A stretch of 15,599 nucleotides of DNA from the NCBI GenBank assembly GCA_025997935.1, contig BNVG01000037.1:1-15599 (forward strand). The letters run 5' to 3'. Below the pieces are notes generated by a model. It worked only from the letters and a program-made list of their open reading frames with translations. It was not told the origin of the DNA and did no database searches. This document shows positions 7,641 to 15,396 of this stretch, piece by piece. Numbering within the stretch: the stretch's first letter is position 1; the number at the start of each line of letters is the position of its first letter. Source of the DNA: Synergistales bacterium (GTDB lineage Bacteria > Synergistota > Synergistia > Synergistales > Aminobacteriaceae). The position numbers and the translations under genes were made by a program.

Positions 7641-9712
7641 TGAGCGCACCTGCAAATGTCAGAAACCTTGTTTTGGAAATAGGAACAGAGGAGATACCGT
7701 CACGCTTCATACCGCCCGTTCTGGATACGCTGGCGGCCCTCGCGGCGGAAGAGCTGAAGCGGCTACGCATACCCTTCAAGGAGACGCAGGTTTTCGCGAC
7801 GCCGCGCCGCATCGCCCTTTTCGCGCACGACGTGGCGGAAAAGCAGGAAGACCTCGTGGCGACGTACAAGGGGCCGTCCGTAGTCTCGGCTTACGACGAC
7901 CAGGGCAACGCTACAAAAGCGGCTATCGGATTCGCCAAAAGCCGCGGAGTAACGGTGGAGTCTTTGAAAGAGATAGACGAAGGGGGCGTAAAATACATAT
8001 CCGCCGAGGTTCGCGAGGTAGGAAAACCGGTGGCTGAGTTGTTGTCGACGGTTTTGCCCGATATAATCAGCAAACTCGTCTTCCCCAAAAGTATGTACTG
8101 GAACGACTCGGGCGTTCGTTTCGCGCGTCCTGTAAGATGGCTTGTGGCGTTGTTCGGCGCGGATGTCGTGCCGTTTCAGTTCGCAAACGTGAAAAGCGGC
8201 AGAGTGTCGAGCGGGCATCGTTTTATGGGAAACCGCAACGTGGAGATTCCGAGCGCGGATCAATTTATGAATAAACTCTACGACAACGACGTCATTCTTG
8301 ATCAGGAGAAGCGCAGACAGAACCTCTTGGCCGGAATAGCGACTCTCGAGCATGAAATCAGCGGCGTCGTTGAGCTCGACCCCGAGCTAATTGATGAAAA
8401 CCTCTACCTTGTCGAGTATCCTGTGCCGTTCTATGGCTCTTTCGACGAGAGTTTCCTCGATATTCCGCAGGAGGTGCTTATAACCTCCATGAAGAAAAAC
8501 CAAAAGTATTTCGCGGTGCGCTCCAAGGAGGGCAAGCTGAAAAACATGTTTGTGGGCGTCGCCAACAACCGCGCCGTGGATATGAAAGTCATCAGGGAGG
8601 GGAACGAGCGAGTCCTTCGTTCCCGCCTGTCGGATGCCGCGTTCTTTTGGGCCGAAGACCGCAAGCATCCTTTGGCCGCCAATATTGAGCGCCTCAAGAG
8701 CATAGTGTACCAGGAGAAACTCGGCACTGTGTACGATAAGGTGATAGCCACGCAGAAGCTGGCGTTGTGGTTGTGTAACGCCTTGTCACATCAGGATTTG
8801 TCTCAGCTTGTCGAGCGCGCGGCGCTCCTGTCCAAGGCCGACCTCGTTTCTCACATGGTCTACGAGTTTCCGGAGGTGCAGGGCGTGATGGGGCGTGAGT
8901 ACGCGCTCCTCGACGGTGAGAATGAGCGCGTGGCTCTGGCCCTCTATGAGCAATATCTGCCCCGCTCATCGAGCGACGCCACGCCGACGGACGACGTAGG
9001 CGCTATTCTGGGTCTGGCCGAGCGCATTCATATCATCGTGAACTGCCATAAAGTCGGCCTCGAGCCTACGGGCTCGCAAGATCCTTATGCCCTGCGCCGC
9101 GCAGCCCGTTGTATAAACGAGATAATCTGGGCGCGCAAACTCGACGTCGACTTGGGCGAGACCGTTCGCGCCTCCGCCTCGGCCTCCGAAGCGGACGAGG
9201 AAGGTATCAAAAAAATCATGTCCTTTATCGAGCAGAGGCTTCTTGTGCAGCTCAAAGAAAAGGGCTTTGAGCATGATTTGGCGCGTCTTGCCATATCGGT
9301 CGCAAAGGCCCGCCCGCTTCAGGCTCTGCGCCTGATGGAAGCGCTGAGCGAGGTGAAGGACGAGGCGTGGTTTGCCGAGCTGACAAACGCGGCCGTGCGC
9401 GTACGCAACATTCTGCAAAAATCCTCCGCCGAGGGGGCGAGCGTGTTTGATCGCTCCATTGCTACCAAGACGGCGGAAAAAGCGCTTTGCGACACGATAG
9501 AGAAGACAAAGCCGTTAGTAGACGACGCGCTTGAGAAGAACGACTGGAAGGGCCTGACCGCCACTCTGGCTGAGCTTTCCCCGGCGATAGCGGGTTTCTT
9601 CAGGGATGTTATGGTTATGGATAAAGACGAACGGGTGAGGGCCAACAGATTGGCTCTTTTGTCCCAGGCCGGCGCACTCATAGAGAAAGTCGGAGACTTG
9701 GGATCATTATAG
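7640..9712 (+). CDS. glyS: Glycyl-tRNA synthetase beta subunit
   Basis: The beta subunit supplies tRNA recognition for the heterotetrameric glycyl-tRNA synthetase. The 690 residues match the usual family length. Visible family features are the N-terminal L-E-I-G-T-E-E-I-P, the T-P-R-R-I-A segment near residue 55, the HD-like region with K-A-D-L-V-S-H-M-V-Y-E-F and E-V-Q-G-V-M-G-R-E-Y-A (~395-425), G-S-Q-D-P-Y-A-L-R-R-A-A (~477-490), and a C-terminal DALR-like anticodon-binding domain. GGAGG at 7626-7630, inside the end of glyQ, is 9 bases before the ATG, so the two subunits are translationally linked. The stop codon TAG at 9710 overlaps the Shine-Dalgarno of the next gene. Confidence 0.97.
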   Translation: MSAPANVRNLVLEIGTEEIPSRFIPPVLDTLAALAAEELKRLRIPFKETQVFATPRRIALFAHDVAEKQEDLVATYKGPSVVSAYDDQGNATKAAIGFAKSRGVTVESLKEIDEGGVKYISAEVREVGKPVAELLSTVLPDIISKLVFPKSMYWNDSGVRFARPVRWLVALFGADVVPFQFANVKSGRVSSGHRFMGNRNVEIPSADQFMNKLYDNDVILDQEKRRQNLLAGIATLEHEISGVVELDPELIDENLYLVEYPVPFYGSFDESFLDIPQEVLITSMKKNQKYFAVRSKEGKLKNMFVGVANNRAVDMKVIREGNERVLRSRLSDAAFFWAEDRKHPLAANIERLKSIVYQEKLGTVYDKVIATQKLALWLCNALSHQDLSQLVERAALLSKADLVSHMVYEFPEVQGVMGREYALLDGENERVALALYEQYLPRSSSDATPTDDVGAILGLAERIHIIVNCHKVGLEPTGSQDPYALRRAARCINEIIWARKLDVDLGETVRASASASEADEEGIKKIMSFIEQRLLVQLKEKGFEHDLARLAISVAKARPLQALRLMEALSEVKDEAWFAELTNAAVRVRNILQKSSAEGASVFDRSIATKTAEKALCDTIEKTKPLVDDALEKNDWKGLTATLAELSPAIAGFFRDVMVMDKDERVRANRLALLSQAGALIEKVGDLGSL

Positions 9713-9724
9713 GAGGTGTGTTTT

Positions 9725-10648
9725 ATGGAACGACGTGAATTTTTGAAGAAGACCGTTGCGCTTGGCCTTGGGGCCGGAGTCATGTTTTTGCCGAAGGGGT
9801 TGCGCGGCGTAGCGGCTCACGCGGCGGCTGAGGAGGCGGGACGTCCGGACTTGGTGGCTTTGAGGGGCGCTTTGCCCGCCGTGATGTTCGATAAAGGTAT
9901 AGCGCTCTTGGGCGGCATGACCCGTTTTGTCAAAAATGGGCAGACGGTCGTCATAAAACCGAACATGTCATGGGACGTGTCGGAAGATTTGGCCGCCAAC
10001 ACGTCGCCCGCCCTTGTGGCAAGCGTCGTCAGGCATTGCCTCGACGCGGGAGCAAAGCGCGTCTACGTCATGGATAACTCCATAGAATACTGGGAGTCCT
10101 CTTTGAACGCGAGCGGCATAGGCGCGGCTGTGAAGTCGTCCGGCGGAGTCTACGCGCCTTCCGAAGACGCGAGATATTACCAAAAAATCGATGTGAAGGG
10201 CGCATCCGCGCTTCACGCCACGCAGATTCACGAAACGCTTCTCGAGAGCGACGTGATGATAAGCGTACCCGTGCTGAAGCACCACGGCGGGGCGGGGGTC
10301 AGTATTGCCATGAAAAACCTGATGGGTTGCGTATGGAATCGCCGCGAGTATCACGCTAAAGGGCTTCAGGAGTGCATAACGGACTTTCTTCGCGCCCGCA
10401 AGCCCGACCTCTCCATAGTCGACGCTTACCGCGTGGTCACGCGTCACGGGCCAAGGGGAGGCTCGCCCGACGATGTCGCGGAGATGAGAGCCCAGATAAT
10501 ATCGCCCGACCCGGTGGCCGCGGACGCCGCCGGAGCCAAAATGCTGAACCGCGAGCCCTCTGACATAGGACATATAAAGCTCGCCGCCGCCGCCGGCTTC
10601 GGGCAAATCGATCTGACAAAACTCAGAATAGAGCGCGTTACCGTCTAA
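9725..10648 (+). CDS. DUF362 domain protein with a Tat signal
   Basis: The ATG at 9725 is preceded by a near-perfect AGGAGGTG (9711-9718). A GTG at 9716 lies within that Shine-Dalgarno and is rejected as a start. The 307-residue protein begins M-E-R-R-E-F-L-K-K followed by a small-residue hydrophobic stretch and A-A-H-A-A-A, a twin-arginine signal with likely cleavage near residue 30-36. The rest is DUF362: V-I-K-P-N-M-S-W near 80, P-V-L-K-H-H-G-G near 180, M-K-N-L-M-G-C-V-W near 197, and a C-terminal V-D-A-Y followed by H-G-P-R-G-G. No enzymatic function is established for the family to my knowledge. Members often sit beside or are fused to 4Fe-4S proteins, and here a polyferredoxin follows 23 bases downstream. 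I infer a periplasmic redox-linked role and export in a folded, possibly cofactor-loaded form. Confidence 0.85.
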   Translation: MERREFLKKTVALGLGAGVMFLPKGLRGVAAHAAAEEAGRPDLVALRGALPAVMFDKGIALLGGMTRFVKNGQTVVIKPNMSWDVSEDLAANTSPALVASVVRHCLDAGAKRVYVMDNSIEYWESSLNASGIGAAVKSSGGVYAPSEDARYYQKIDVKGASALHATQIHETLLESDVMISVPVLKHHGGAGVSIAMKNLMGCVWNRREYHAKGLQECITDFLRARKPDLSIVDAYRVVTRHGPRGGSPDDVAEMRAQIISPDPVAADAAGAKMLNREPSDIGHIKLAAAAGFGQIDLTKLRIERVTV

Positions 10649-10671
10649 TTCTTAATTATACGAGGTTTGAA

Positions 10672-12216
10672 ATGGACAAAAACAAAAAGCGTATATTCTA
10701 CAGGGGTTTGTCATGGGGTCGCTATCTTGTGGCTTTTGGCGTCCTGGCTCTCTTTATTTTATGTTATGTAGGATACAGGCACGTTTTCTACGATATAGAC
10801 CACAACATCGTGTGGCGTCTTACGAGGGCGCAGATTACCGTCGGGCTCATAGACATTAACAGCGTCTCGTTTCTCGTGGTTTTCTTGGTAGCCATCCTCG
10901 CTGGACGATGGTATTGCTCTGTTTTATGTCCATTTGGGGCTTTGCAGGAAACGGTATGGAGAATCGCGGGCTTCTTCAAAAACAGAATCTTCAAAAAACG
11001 CTCGCGTTATATCTCCCCATTCGCGTTACGCTATTTCGTTCCCACGCTTGCCGGCGTTGGCTTGGCTTTCCATTTACCGTATCTGTTCATCCCCGTAGGC
11101 CCGATGTCGAGCTTCGGGCGAGGGATGCGTACCATCTACATTTTCATGACGGAGGGCGTGTCCTCTTTGACGTTCACGATGCTGGTTTCGCTTGTGATCT
11201 TCGCGTTCGTATTGGCTTTGGCGGCCACGAGAGGGCGGAGGTTCTGTGACTGGTGTCCGGCCGGGATTTTGCTTGGCGTGTGCGCCAACGCCGCGCCTAT
11301 GCGGATGCGCTTGGATAAAGAAAAATGCGTATCATGCGGAAGCTGTGAGCGCGTATGCCCCATGAACTGCGTCGACACAAAAAACAAAACGCTTGAAAAC
11401 GACCGCTGTGTCCTTTGCATGAACTGCGCCGCGCAATGCCCAAAGGGAGCCTTGAGTTACGGTATGCCCAAACGGGACGAGAAAGAAGACCGCCGCGCGT
11501 TTTTGAGAGACAAAAGCGGGGTGTTGGCGTTTTTGTCGTCTTGTATCTACGTCGGCGGAGCGACTTTCAGCGCTATTGGCGCTCAGCGCGAACGCGAAGC
11601 GCAAAAGGCCGCCGCAACGAAGAACCAGTTCACGAATCCCGTCTTGCAGGATTTGTACGTAGCGCCCCCGGGCGCTATAAACGCCGAGAACTACCTTTCC
11701 CGTTGCATAGGATGTCAGGCCTGCGCCGCCGCCTGTCCTGTGGGGATAATACGCGCTAACGTCGAAAGCGGTTTGTTTCCGAGGCTTGACTATACGAAAG
11801 GGTACTGCCAATACAACTGCACGATTTGCTCGGAAACATGCCCCACTAACGCATTGCGGGCTCTGAGCGTTGAGGAAAAACGCAAAACGCGCATAGGTTT
11901 TTCGTTCTTGAATCGCTCACGTTGTTTGGTCGTTACCAAAGGGCAGTCTTGCGGAGCCTGCGCGGAGGTCTGTCCCACTCACGCGCTTCGCATGGAGCCT
12001 TCAAAAACCAACTCATCCCTGACCGTTCCGGTATTCGACCCCGACTACTGCATAGGTTGCGGCGGATGTTTCAACGTATGCCCCGCCGAGCCCCGTGCCT
12101 TCGTCGTGTCGGGCGTTCCCGCCCAAACGCTGACCCCGGGCGTCCGTCCGCCGGACAAACTCGAGGAAGGGCAACAGGGCGGACAGTTCAAAGCCGGAGA
12201 TGATTTCCCGTTTTAG
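10672..12216 (+). CDS. NapH-NapG-like fusion: membrane polyferredoxin with internal Tat motif
   Basis: The 514-residue protein has two halves. Residues 1-~265 resemble NapH: four membrane spans, C-x3-C-P (C82, C86) and C-x2-C-P (C192, C195) motifs after spans, and two cytoplasmic ferredoxin motifs (C219/222/225/229 and C246/249/252/256). At ~273 comes R-R-A-F-L-R-D followed by a hydrophobic segment, as in the signal of NapG. Next are A-P-P-G-A-I-N (NapG has R-P-P-G-A-L-N) and four more cysteine motifs (C345/348/351/355; C379/383/386/390; C418/426/429/433; C460/463/466/470) in NapG spacing. NapGH passes electrons from quinol to a periplasmic acceptor, which supports an electron-transfer role here. 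No nitrate reductase gene is in the window, so the acceptor is unknown. The DUF362 neighbour is the obvious candidate partner. Confidence 0.85.
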   Translation: MDKNKKRIFYRGLSWGRYLVAFGVLALFILCYVGYRHVFYDIDHNIVWRLTRAQITVGLIDINSVSFLVVFLVAILAGRWYCSVLCPFGALQETVWRIAGFFKNRIFKKRSRYISPFALRYFVPTLAGVGLAFHLPYLFIPVGPMSSFGRGMRTIYIFMTEGVSSLTFTMLVSLVIFAFVLALAATRGRRFCDWCPAGILLGVCANAAPMRMRLDKEKCVSCGSCERVCPMNCVDTKNKTLENDRCVLCMNCAAQCPKGALSYGMPKRDEKEDRRAFLRDKSGVLAFLSSCIYVGGATFSAIGAQREREAQKAAATKNQFTNPVLQDLYVAPPGAINAENYLSRCIGCQACAAACPVGIIRANVESGLFPRLDYTKGYCQYNCTICSETCPTNALRALSVEEKRKTRIGFSFLNRSRCLVVTKGQSCGACAEVCPTHALRMEPSKTNSSLTVPVFDPDYCIGCGGCFNVCPAEPRAFVVSGVPAQTLTPGVRPPDKLEEGQQGGQFKAGDDFPF

Positions 12217-12257
12217 AATTATACTCACCGCACTAAACGAGTCAGGATATACTCTAA

Positions 12258-12287
12258 AACAGCCGGGCGAAACTTCGCCCGGCTGTT
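12258..12287. terminator. Hairpin between convergent genes, likely terminator
   Basis: AACAGCCGGGCGAA (12258-12271) is followed by a 2-base centre and its exact complement (12274-12287), a perfect 14-bp GC-rich stem. It lies between the stop of the NapHG-like gene (12216) and that of the surface-protein gene (12309). On the minus strand TTTT follows the stem; on the plus strand the T-tract is poor. It may serve both directions but is better for the surface-protein gene. Confidence 0.75.
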
Positions 12288-12308
12288 CTGTATCGCGCGT
12301 CGCGCTAT

Positions 12309-14450
12309 TTATCTTTTCCGTTTCATCCCCGCATAGGCGAGGGGTAGCAGGGCGAGGGCGAAAACTCCAGCCCCTGCGTCGCAACCGCCGCCGCTACTGG
12401 AATTGCCGAAGATCATCCGCCCGTTGACGATAACGACCGTGTTGGCTCCGCTCATCGTTGGGGGATAGGGATTCGTCCCGTTGCCCTGGTCTGTGACTTC
12501 CGTGCGTCCGCCTGTGATGGAGATTGTTCCGCTCCCGTTGCCGGCGTTGATAGCGTCGCCAGTTCCGCTGTTGGAGGCCACTACGTTTGCCGTGCCTGTG
12601 ATGGTGATGTCTCCTCCGGCTTTTATGGTTGGCTCTGTGTCGCCCGTGCCGGTCACGATTGCTTTGACTGTTCCGCTGTCGATGATGATGTCTCCTTCTG
12701 AGGAAATGGCAGGGCCGTTTGTGTTCTCTACCGTGAGAGTATTGTCCGCCTCGCCGGTTATTTTGAGAGCGCCGTTACCCGTCTTGGTGATTTTGGGGAC
12801 GTTTACGTTATTTGTTATGTGAATCGTTATTTCTTCCGTCTCGGAGGCGATTTTTATCTCGTCTGTGAGGTCGCCGGTCAGAGTCAGGGTTTTCGTCGTA
12901 GCGTCCCATGTCCAGCCTGATCCAGACGCGTTGTCGGCGAGGTTTATTTGGTCGCCGCCGATGGTGACGTTGTTTTGTGGGTCGAGAGTAGGCGGCGGGG
13001 GCGCATACGCCGCCGCTTCTATCTTCAGTGGTGTGCTGATATTACCCGCCGCGTCCTGCACAACGACGTCAATATCCTTCGCGCCCGCCGTGAGGGTGAC
13101 GGCTTTGCCACTAACCGCTCCAATAGAAACCGCGCCGAGAGAAGTTTCGGCTTTGACCGCCGTATTTGCCGGGGCGGTCGCGCCGCTTGCAACCACGAGA
13201 TAATACGCCGTTCCCGCTTCGTTGGTGGTGAAGCCGATGGCCGCCGCCGTGTCGCTTGTGCGGTTGACTGTTCCCGCTGTGAGAATTGGCGCGGTGATGT
13301 CGAACAGCGTGACCGCCGCTGTTCCCGCTGTGCTGGGCGTAACTGAACCCACATACGCTATCCCGCCTGTGGTAATGACCACGCTCTTTGCGCTACTCGC
13401 CGGAAGCCAGAAATATAGTTTGCCGTCGTTGTCTGTCTTTACGTCCTTAATACCATAAACGCCGCTTGCCGCGTCTGGCGTATCCGAGCAGGCCACGCCG
13501 CCTATGCTGCCCGCGGTTATCGCGGAATTGAGAGCGGCGGGGCTGCCCACCGTCAGGGTAGTCATGTACACATTGGAACCTGTGCCGTTCGCGCCGTTGG
13601 TCGCCGTGGCCTCATTAGACATAGCTCCACCTGTACGGCGCACGCTGCCGCCGGTAATCGTTAGAGTGCCGCCACTGCCGGCCATAGCGTCAAGGCTGCC
13701 GCCGCCGATACCAGCGGCGTTGATTCCGGTCGCGTTCACCGTGCCGCCGGTAATCGTTACAGCACCGCCAGCGCCGCTGTCACCGCTGCCGCCTATACCA
13801 GCGCCGCCGTTTCCTCCGGTCGCGTTTACCGTACCGCCTGTAATCGTTACAGCGCCGCCATTGCCGAAGCTGCCGCCGTTGCCGCCGCCGCCGATACCCG
13901 CGCCGAGGATTCCTCCGGTCGCGTTCACCGTACCGCTGTTAATCGTTACAGCGCCGCCAGTGCTGCCAGTGTTGCCGCCGCCGCCTATACCAGCGCCGCC
14001 GTCTCCTCCGGTCGCGTTCACCGTGCCGCTTCCGGAAATGGTCAACGCCGCGCCTGCCAGCACATGGATTCCCGCTCTGTACAAACCGCTTTTCAGCGTG
14101 TTCGTGCCTTGCAGCGTGAGGCTCACCGTCGCGCCGTTCATATTAAAGGCAACGGCGTAATTAGTCGCGCTTACGTCTATGTTTACGCCGTTGAGTGTAA
14201 TGTTGACGGCGGTTAAGCCCGAATCCACGGCGATTTTGTCGGTCGTGGTCGTGCCCGGCGTAGCCATGCTGATGGTGTATGTGCCGTTTGCCGTTATGGT
14301 GAGGGTGTTGCTTGCGAAGGAATACCCCGCCGCGTCGCCGGTGATGTCGAACGCGCCCACCGTGATCGCGTGAGCCGTCCGCGTGAACGCCGGGACGAGG
14401 GTGAGCGTCATCACCAGCGTGAGCAGTATAAACAGAACTTTTTTGTTCAT
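12309..14450 (-). CDS. Beta-helix-type surface protein with Synergist-CTERM sorting domain
   Basis: The ATG at 14450 follows a GGAGAG Shine-Dalgarno and starts a classic signal peptide (M-N-K-K-V-L-F, hydrophobic core, A-H-A at ~28). The frame is open 22 codons further up, but these are not protein-like. The 713-residue product has ~110 residues of beta-rich sequence, then Gly-rich rungs (~140-270) of the type G-G-A-V-T-I-T-G-G-T-V-N-A-T-G-G...G-A-G-I-G-G. An Ig/fibronectin-like domain starts near 384 (D-I-T-A-P-I-L), then a P-P-P-P linker (~487) and a second beta-helix-like section to ~680. It ends G-G-G-C-D-A-G (Cys690), a hydrophobic stretch and M-K-R-K-R, the Synergist-CTERM pattern. The rungs resemble the carbohydrate-binding Cthe_2159-type family, so a secreted, envelope-anchored adhesin or glycan binder is inferred. 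The ligand is unknown. Confidence 0.85.
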   Translation of the reverse strand: MNKKVLFILLTLVMTLTLVPAFTRTAHAITVGAFDITGDAAGYSFASNTLTITANGTYTISMATPGTTTTDKIAVDSGLTAVNITLNGVNIDVSATNYAVAFNMNGATVSLTLQGTNTLKSGLYRAGIHVLAGAALTISGSGTVNATGGDGGAGIGGGGNTGSTGGAVTINSGTVNATGGILGAGIGGGGNGGSFGNGGAVTITGGTVNATGGNGGAGIGGSGDSGAGGAVTITGGTVNATGINAAGIGGGSLDAMAGSGGTLTITGGSVRRTGGAMSNEATATNGANGTGSNVYMTTLTVGSPAALNSAITAGSIGGVACSDTPDAASGVYGIKDVKTDNDGKLYFWLPASSAKSVVITTGGIAYVGSVTPSTAGTAAVTLFDITAPILTAGTVNRTSDTAAAIGFTTNEAGTAYYLVVASGATAPANTAVKAETSLGAVSIGAVSGKAVTLTAGAKDIDVVVQDAAGNISTPLKIEAAAYAPPPPTLDPQNNVTIGGDQINLADNASGSGWTWDATTKTLTLTGDLTDEIKIASETEEITIHITNNVNVPKITKTGNGALKITGEADNTLTVENTNGPAISSEGDIIIDSGTVKAIVTGTGDTEPTIKAGGDITITGTANVVASNSGTGDAINAGNGSGTISITGGRTEVTDQGNGTNPYPPTMSGANTVVIVNGRMIFGNSSSGGGCDAGAGVFALALLPLAYAGMKRKR
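13729..14030 (-). repeat. In-frame tandem repeats coding for Gly-rich rungs
   Basis: A ~40-base block, seen on the + strand as GTCGCGTTCACCGT followed by GTAATCGTTACAGC, recurs at 13729, 13819, 13918 and (start only) 14011. Unit spacings are 90, 99 and 93 bases, all multiples of three, so units can be gained or lost without breaking the frame. A more diverged unit lies near 13640-13680. Confidence 0.8.
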
Positions 14451-14479
14451 GACTTTCTCTCCTTTTGTTTTTTTGATTT

Positions 14480-14630
14480 TCTGCCTATCTGCCTGAATCA
14501 GATAAACAACGCACAAAGTCTTACCGTTAGCGACAACGGGCGAACACAGTTCGCCCCTACAATTAACGGGTTATACCGGTAGGGGCGACCTGTGGTCGCC
14601 CGCTTTACCTTGGCCAAGCAGATAGGCAGA
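14480..14630. mobile_element. MITE-like element, 151 bp
   Basis: TCTGCCTATCTGC (14480-14492) and GCAGATAGGCAGA (14618-14630) are perfect 13-bp terminal inverted repeats. They are flanked directly by TTTGATTT on both sides (14472-14479 and 14631-14638), an apparent 8-bp target-site duplication. The inside has no gene and holds a large palindrome. These are the marks of a non-autonomous element moved by a transposase in trans. The transposase family is unknown; several IS families make 8-bp duplications. It inserted about 30 bases before the surface-protein start codon. Confidence 0.7.
14537..14602. repeat. Nested palindrome inside the MITE-like element
   Basis: The arms 14537-14560 and 14579-14602 are 24 bases each and pair at 22 positions. 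The two differences fall at paired places within each arm, because each arm is itself a small hairpin (GGGCGAA-n5-TTCGCCC on the left, GGCGACC-n3-GGTCGCC on the right). Compensated changes of this kind suggest that structure is kept by selection or by copying. Arms ending in GTAGGGGCGA are, from my recollection, common dispersed repeats in many bacteria. Confidence 0.75.
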
Positions 14631-14674
14631 TTTGATTTTTAGCTTGCGAGTTTACCTTTCAAAAAAGAACGCGC

Positions 14675-14715
14675 AAAAAAGGCGGCCATCTTCCGTAACA
14701 CGGAAAACAGCCGCC
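14675..14715 (-). terminator. Predicted intrinsic terminator, minus strand
   Basis: The outer stem GGCGGC/GCCGCC (14681-14686 with 14710-14715) and the inner stem TTCCGT/ACGGAA (14691-14696 with 14700-14705) are separated by a 4x4 internal loop. On the minus strand six T follow (14675-14680). It would stop transcripts coming from the right before they reach the surface-protein gene. The internal loop lowers confidence. Confidence 0.5.
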
Positions 14716-14768
14716 CGGTGGCGCGAGTATATGCGTTTTTAAGGCACAACCAAAGGACAGACTTATAC

Positions 14769-14858
<90 letters not shown>

Positions 14859-14974
14859 AAAACTGTTGCACAATCAGCCATAAATGTCAAGTCCTTTCTG
14901 TGAACTCTTAAACAACGCGCCGAAAGCGCGGGCGCTTTCTTATTCGCTGTTTCATTTATAGCATATTTGAAGTC

Positions 14975-15009
14975 AAAAAATAGAAAGGTGTCTAAATCGT
15001 TACCTTTCT
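14975..15009 (-). terminator. Predicted intrinsic terminator downstream of the Rpn-like remnant
   Basis: AGAAAGGT (14982-14989) pairs with ACCTTTCT (15002-15009) across a 12-base loop. On the minus strand the stem is followed by A and then six T (14975-14980). Its position about 75 bases after the stop at 15082 fits the 3' end of that gene. Confidence 0.55.
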
Positions 15010-15012
15010 CTT

Positions 15013-15083
15013 GAATTGAGAGTGGAGAGTGGAGAATTGTTTGCGTTCTTCATTCTCAATTCTCCACTCTCAATTCTCAATTC
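15013..15083. repeat. Long inverted repeat at the end of the Rpn-like remnant
   Basis: The 27-base arms 15013-15039 and 15057-15083 pair at 25 positions around a 17-base loop. They are built from shorter GAATTGAGAGTGGAGA-like pieces repeated within each arm. The right arm overlaps the TGA stop of the remnant (15082-15084). It could be a dispersed repeat or an extra terminator stem. Confidence 0.8.
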
Positions 15084-15369
15084 AGTTCATCATGCCTTGG
15101 ATTTGATCCAGAGGCAAACTGACACTCTCAGCTATGATGTCCGGCGATATTCCGCGAACCAACAGGTTACGGGCTACTTCGCGCTTACCTTCTTCTCTGC
15201 CTTCTTTTCTGCCCCTCGCTAACAGGTCATCCGCTTGGTCTCTCAAAGCTATCGGTATATACATACTTTTCCCCTCCTCTTTGTATTGCCGCAAAATCTC
15301 GCTATGCTCCGTAAAGAGCAGAAGATAAGAAAATCCCCTGTAATTATCATTTGCATACAGGGGATACTT
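15082..15369 (-). pseudogene. Rpn-like nuclease/transposase C-terminal remnant
   Basis: The frame is open from 15369 down to TGA at 15082 (95 codons). It begins K-Y-P-L-Y-A-N-D-N-Y without a proper start; the first start-like codon is TTG at 15294. A stop (TAG, 15370-15372) closes it upstream. Its end (A-R-N-L-L-V-R-G-I-S-P-D-I-I-A after a K-E-G-R-E-E-G-K linker) is the basic, repeat-rich tail of the Rpn/PD-(D/E)XK transposase family. It closely matches the gene tail at 15397-15599, which lies directly upstream. I read it as a leftover 3' copy from tandem duplication, not a working gene. Family assignment rests on the tail alone. Confidence 0.6.
15333..15365. repeat. 10-bp perfect inverted repeat at the edge of the remnant
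   Basis: ATCCCCTGTA (15333-15342) and TACAGGGGAT (15356-15365) pair around a 13-base loop, just inside the 5' boundary of the Rpn-like remnant. It may be chance within former coding sequence, or it may have helped the duplication form. Confidence 0.55.
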
Positions 15370-15396
15370 CTATATTCGGTAAAAAGGATTGGCTTG

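Noticed and set aside
9716-9724. GTG start three codons upstream for the DUF362 gene
   Set aside because: The codon lies inside the AGGAGGTG Shine-Dalgarno, which is correctly spaced for the ATG at 9725.
9968-10606. 212-residue minus-strand frame
   Set aside because: It lies wholly opposite the well-supported DUF362 gene. Long antisense frames are common at this GC content, and no motif is recognisable.
13504-14160. 218-residue + strand frame rich in P-P and V-I-V-T-A-P-P
   Set aside because: It is the antisense of the Gly-rich rung repeats of the surface protein. Its low-complexity proline repeats mirror the glycine codons, and it has no independent signal.
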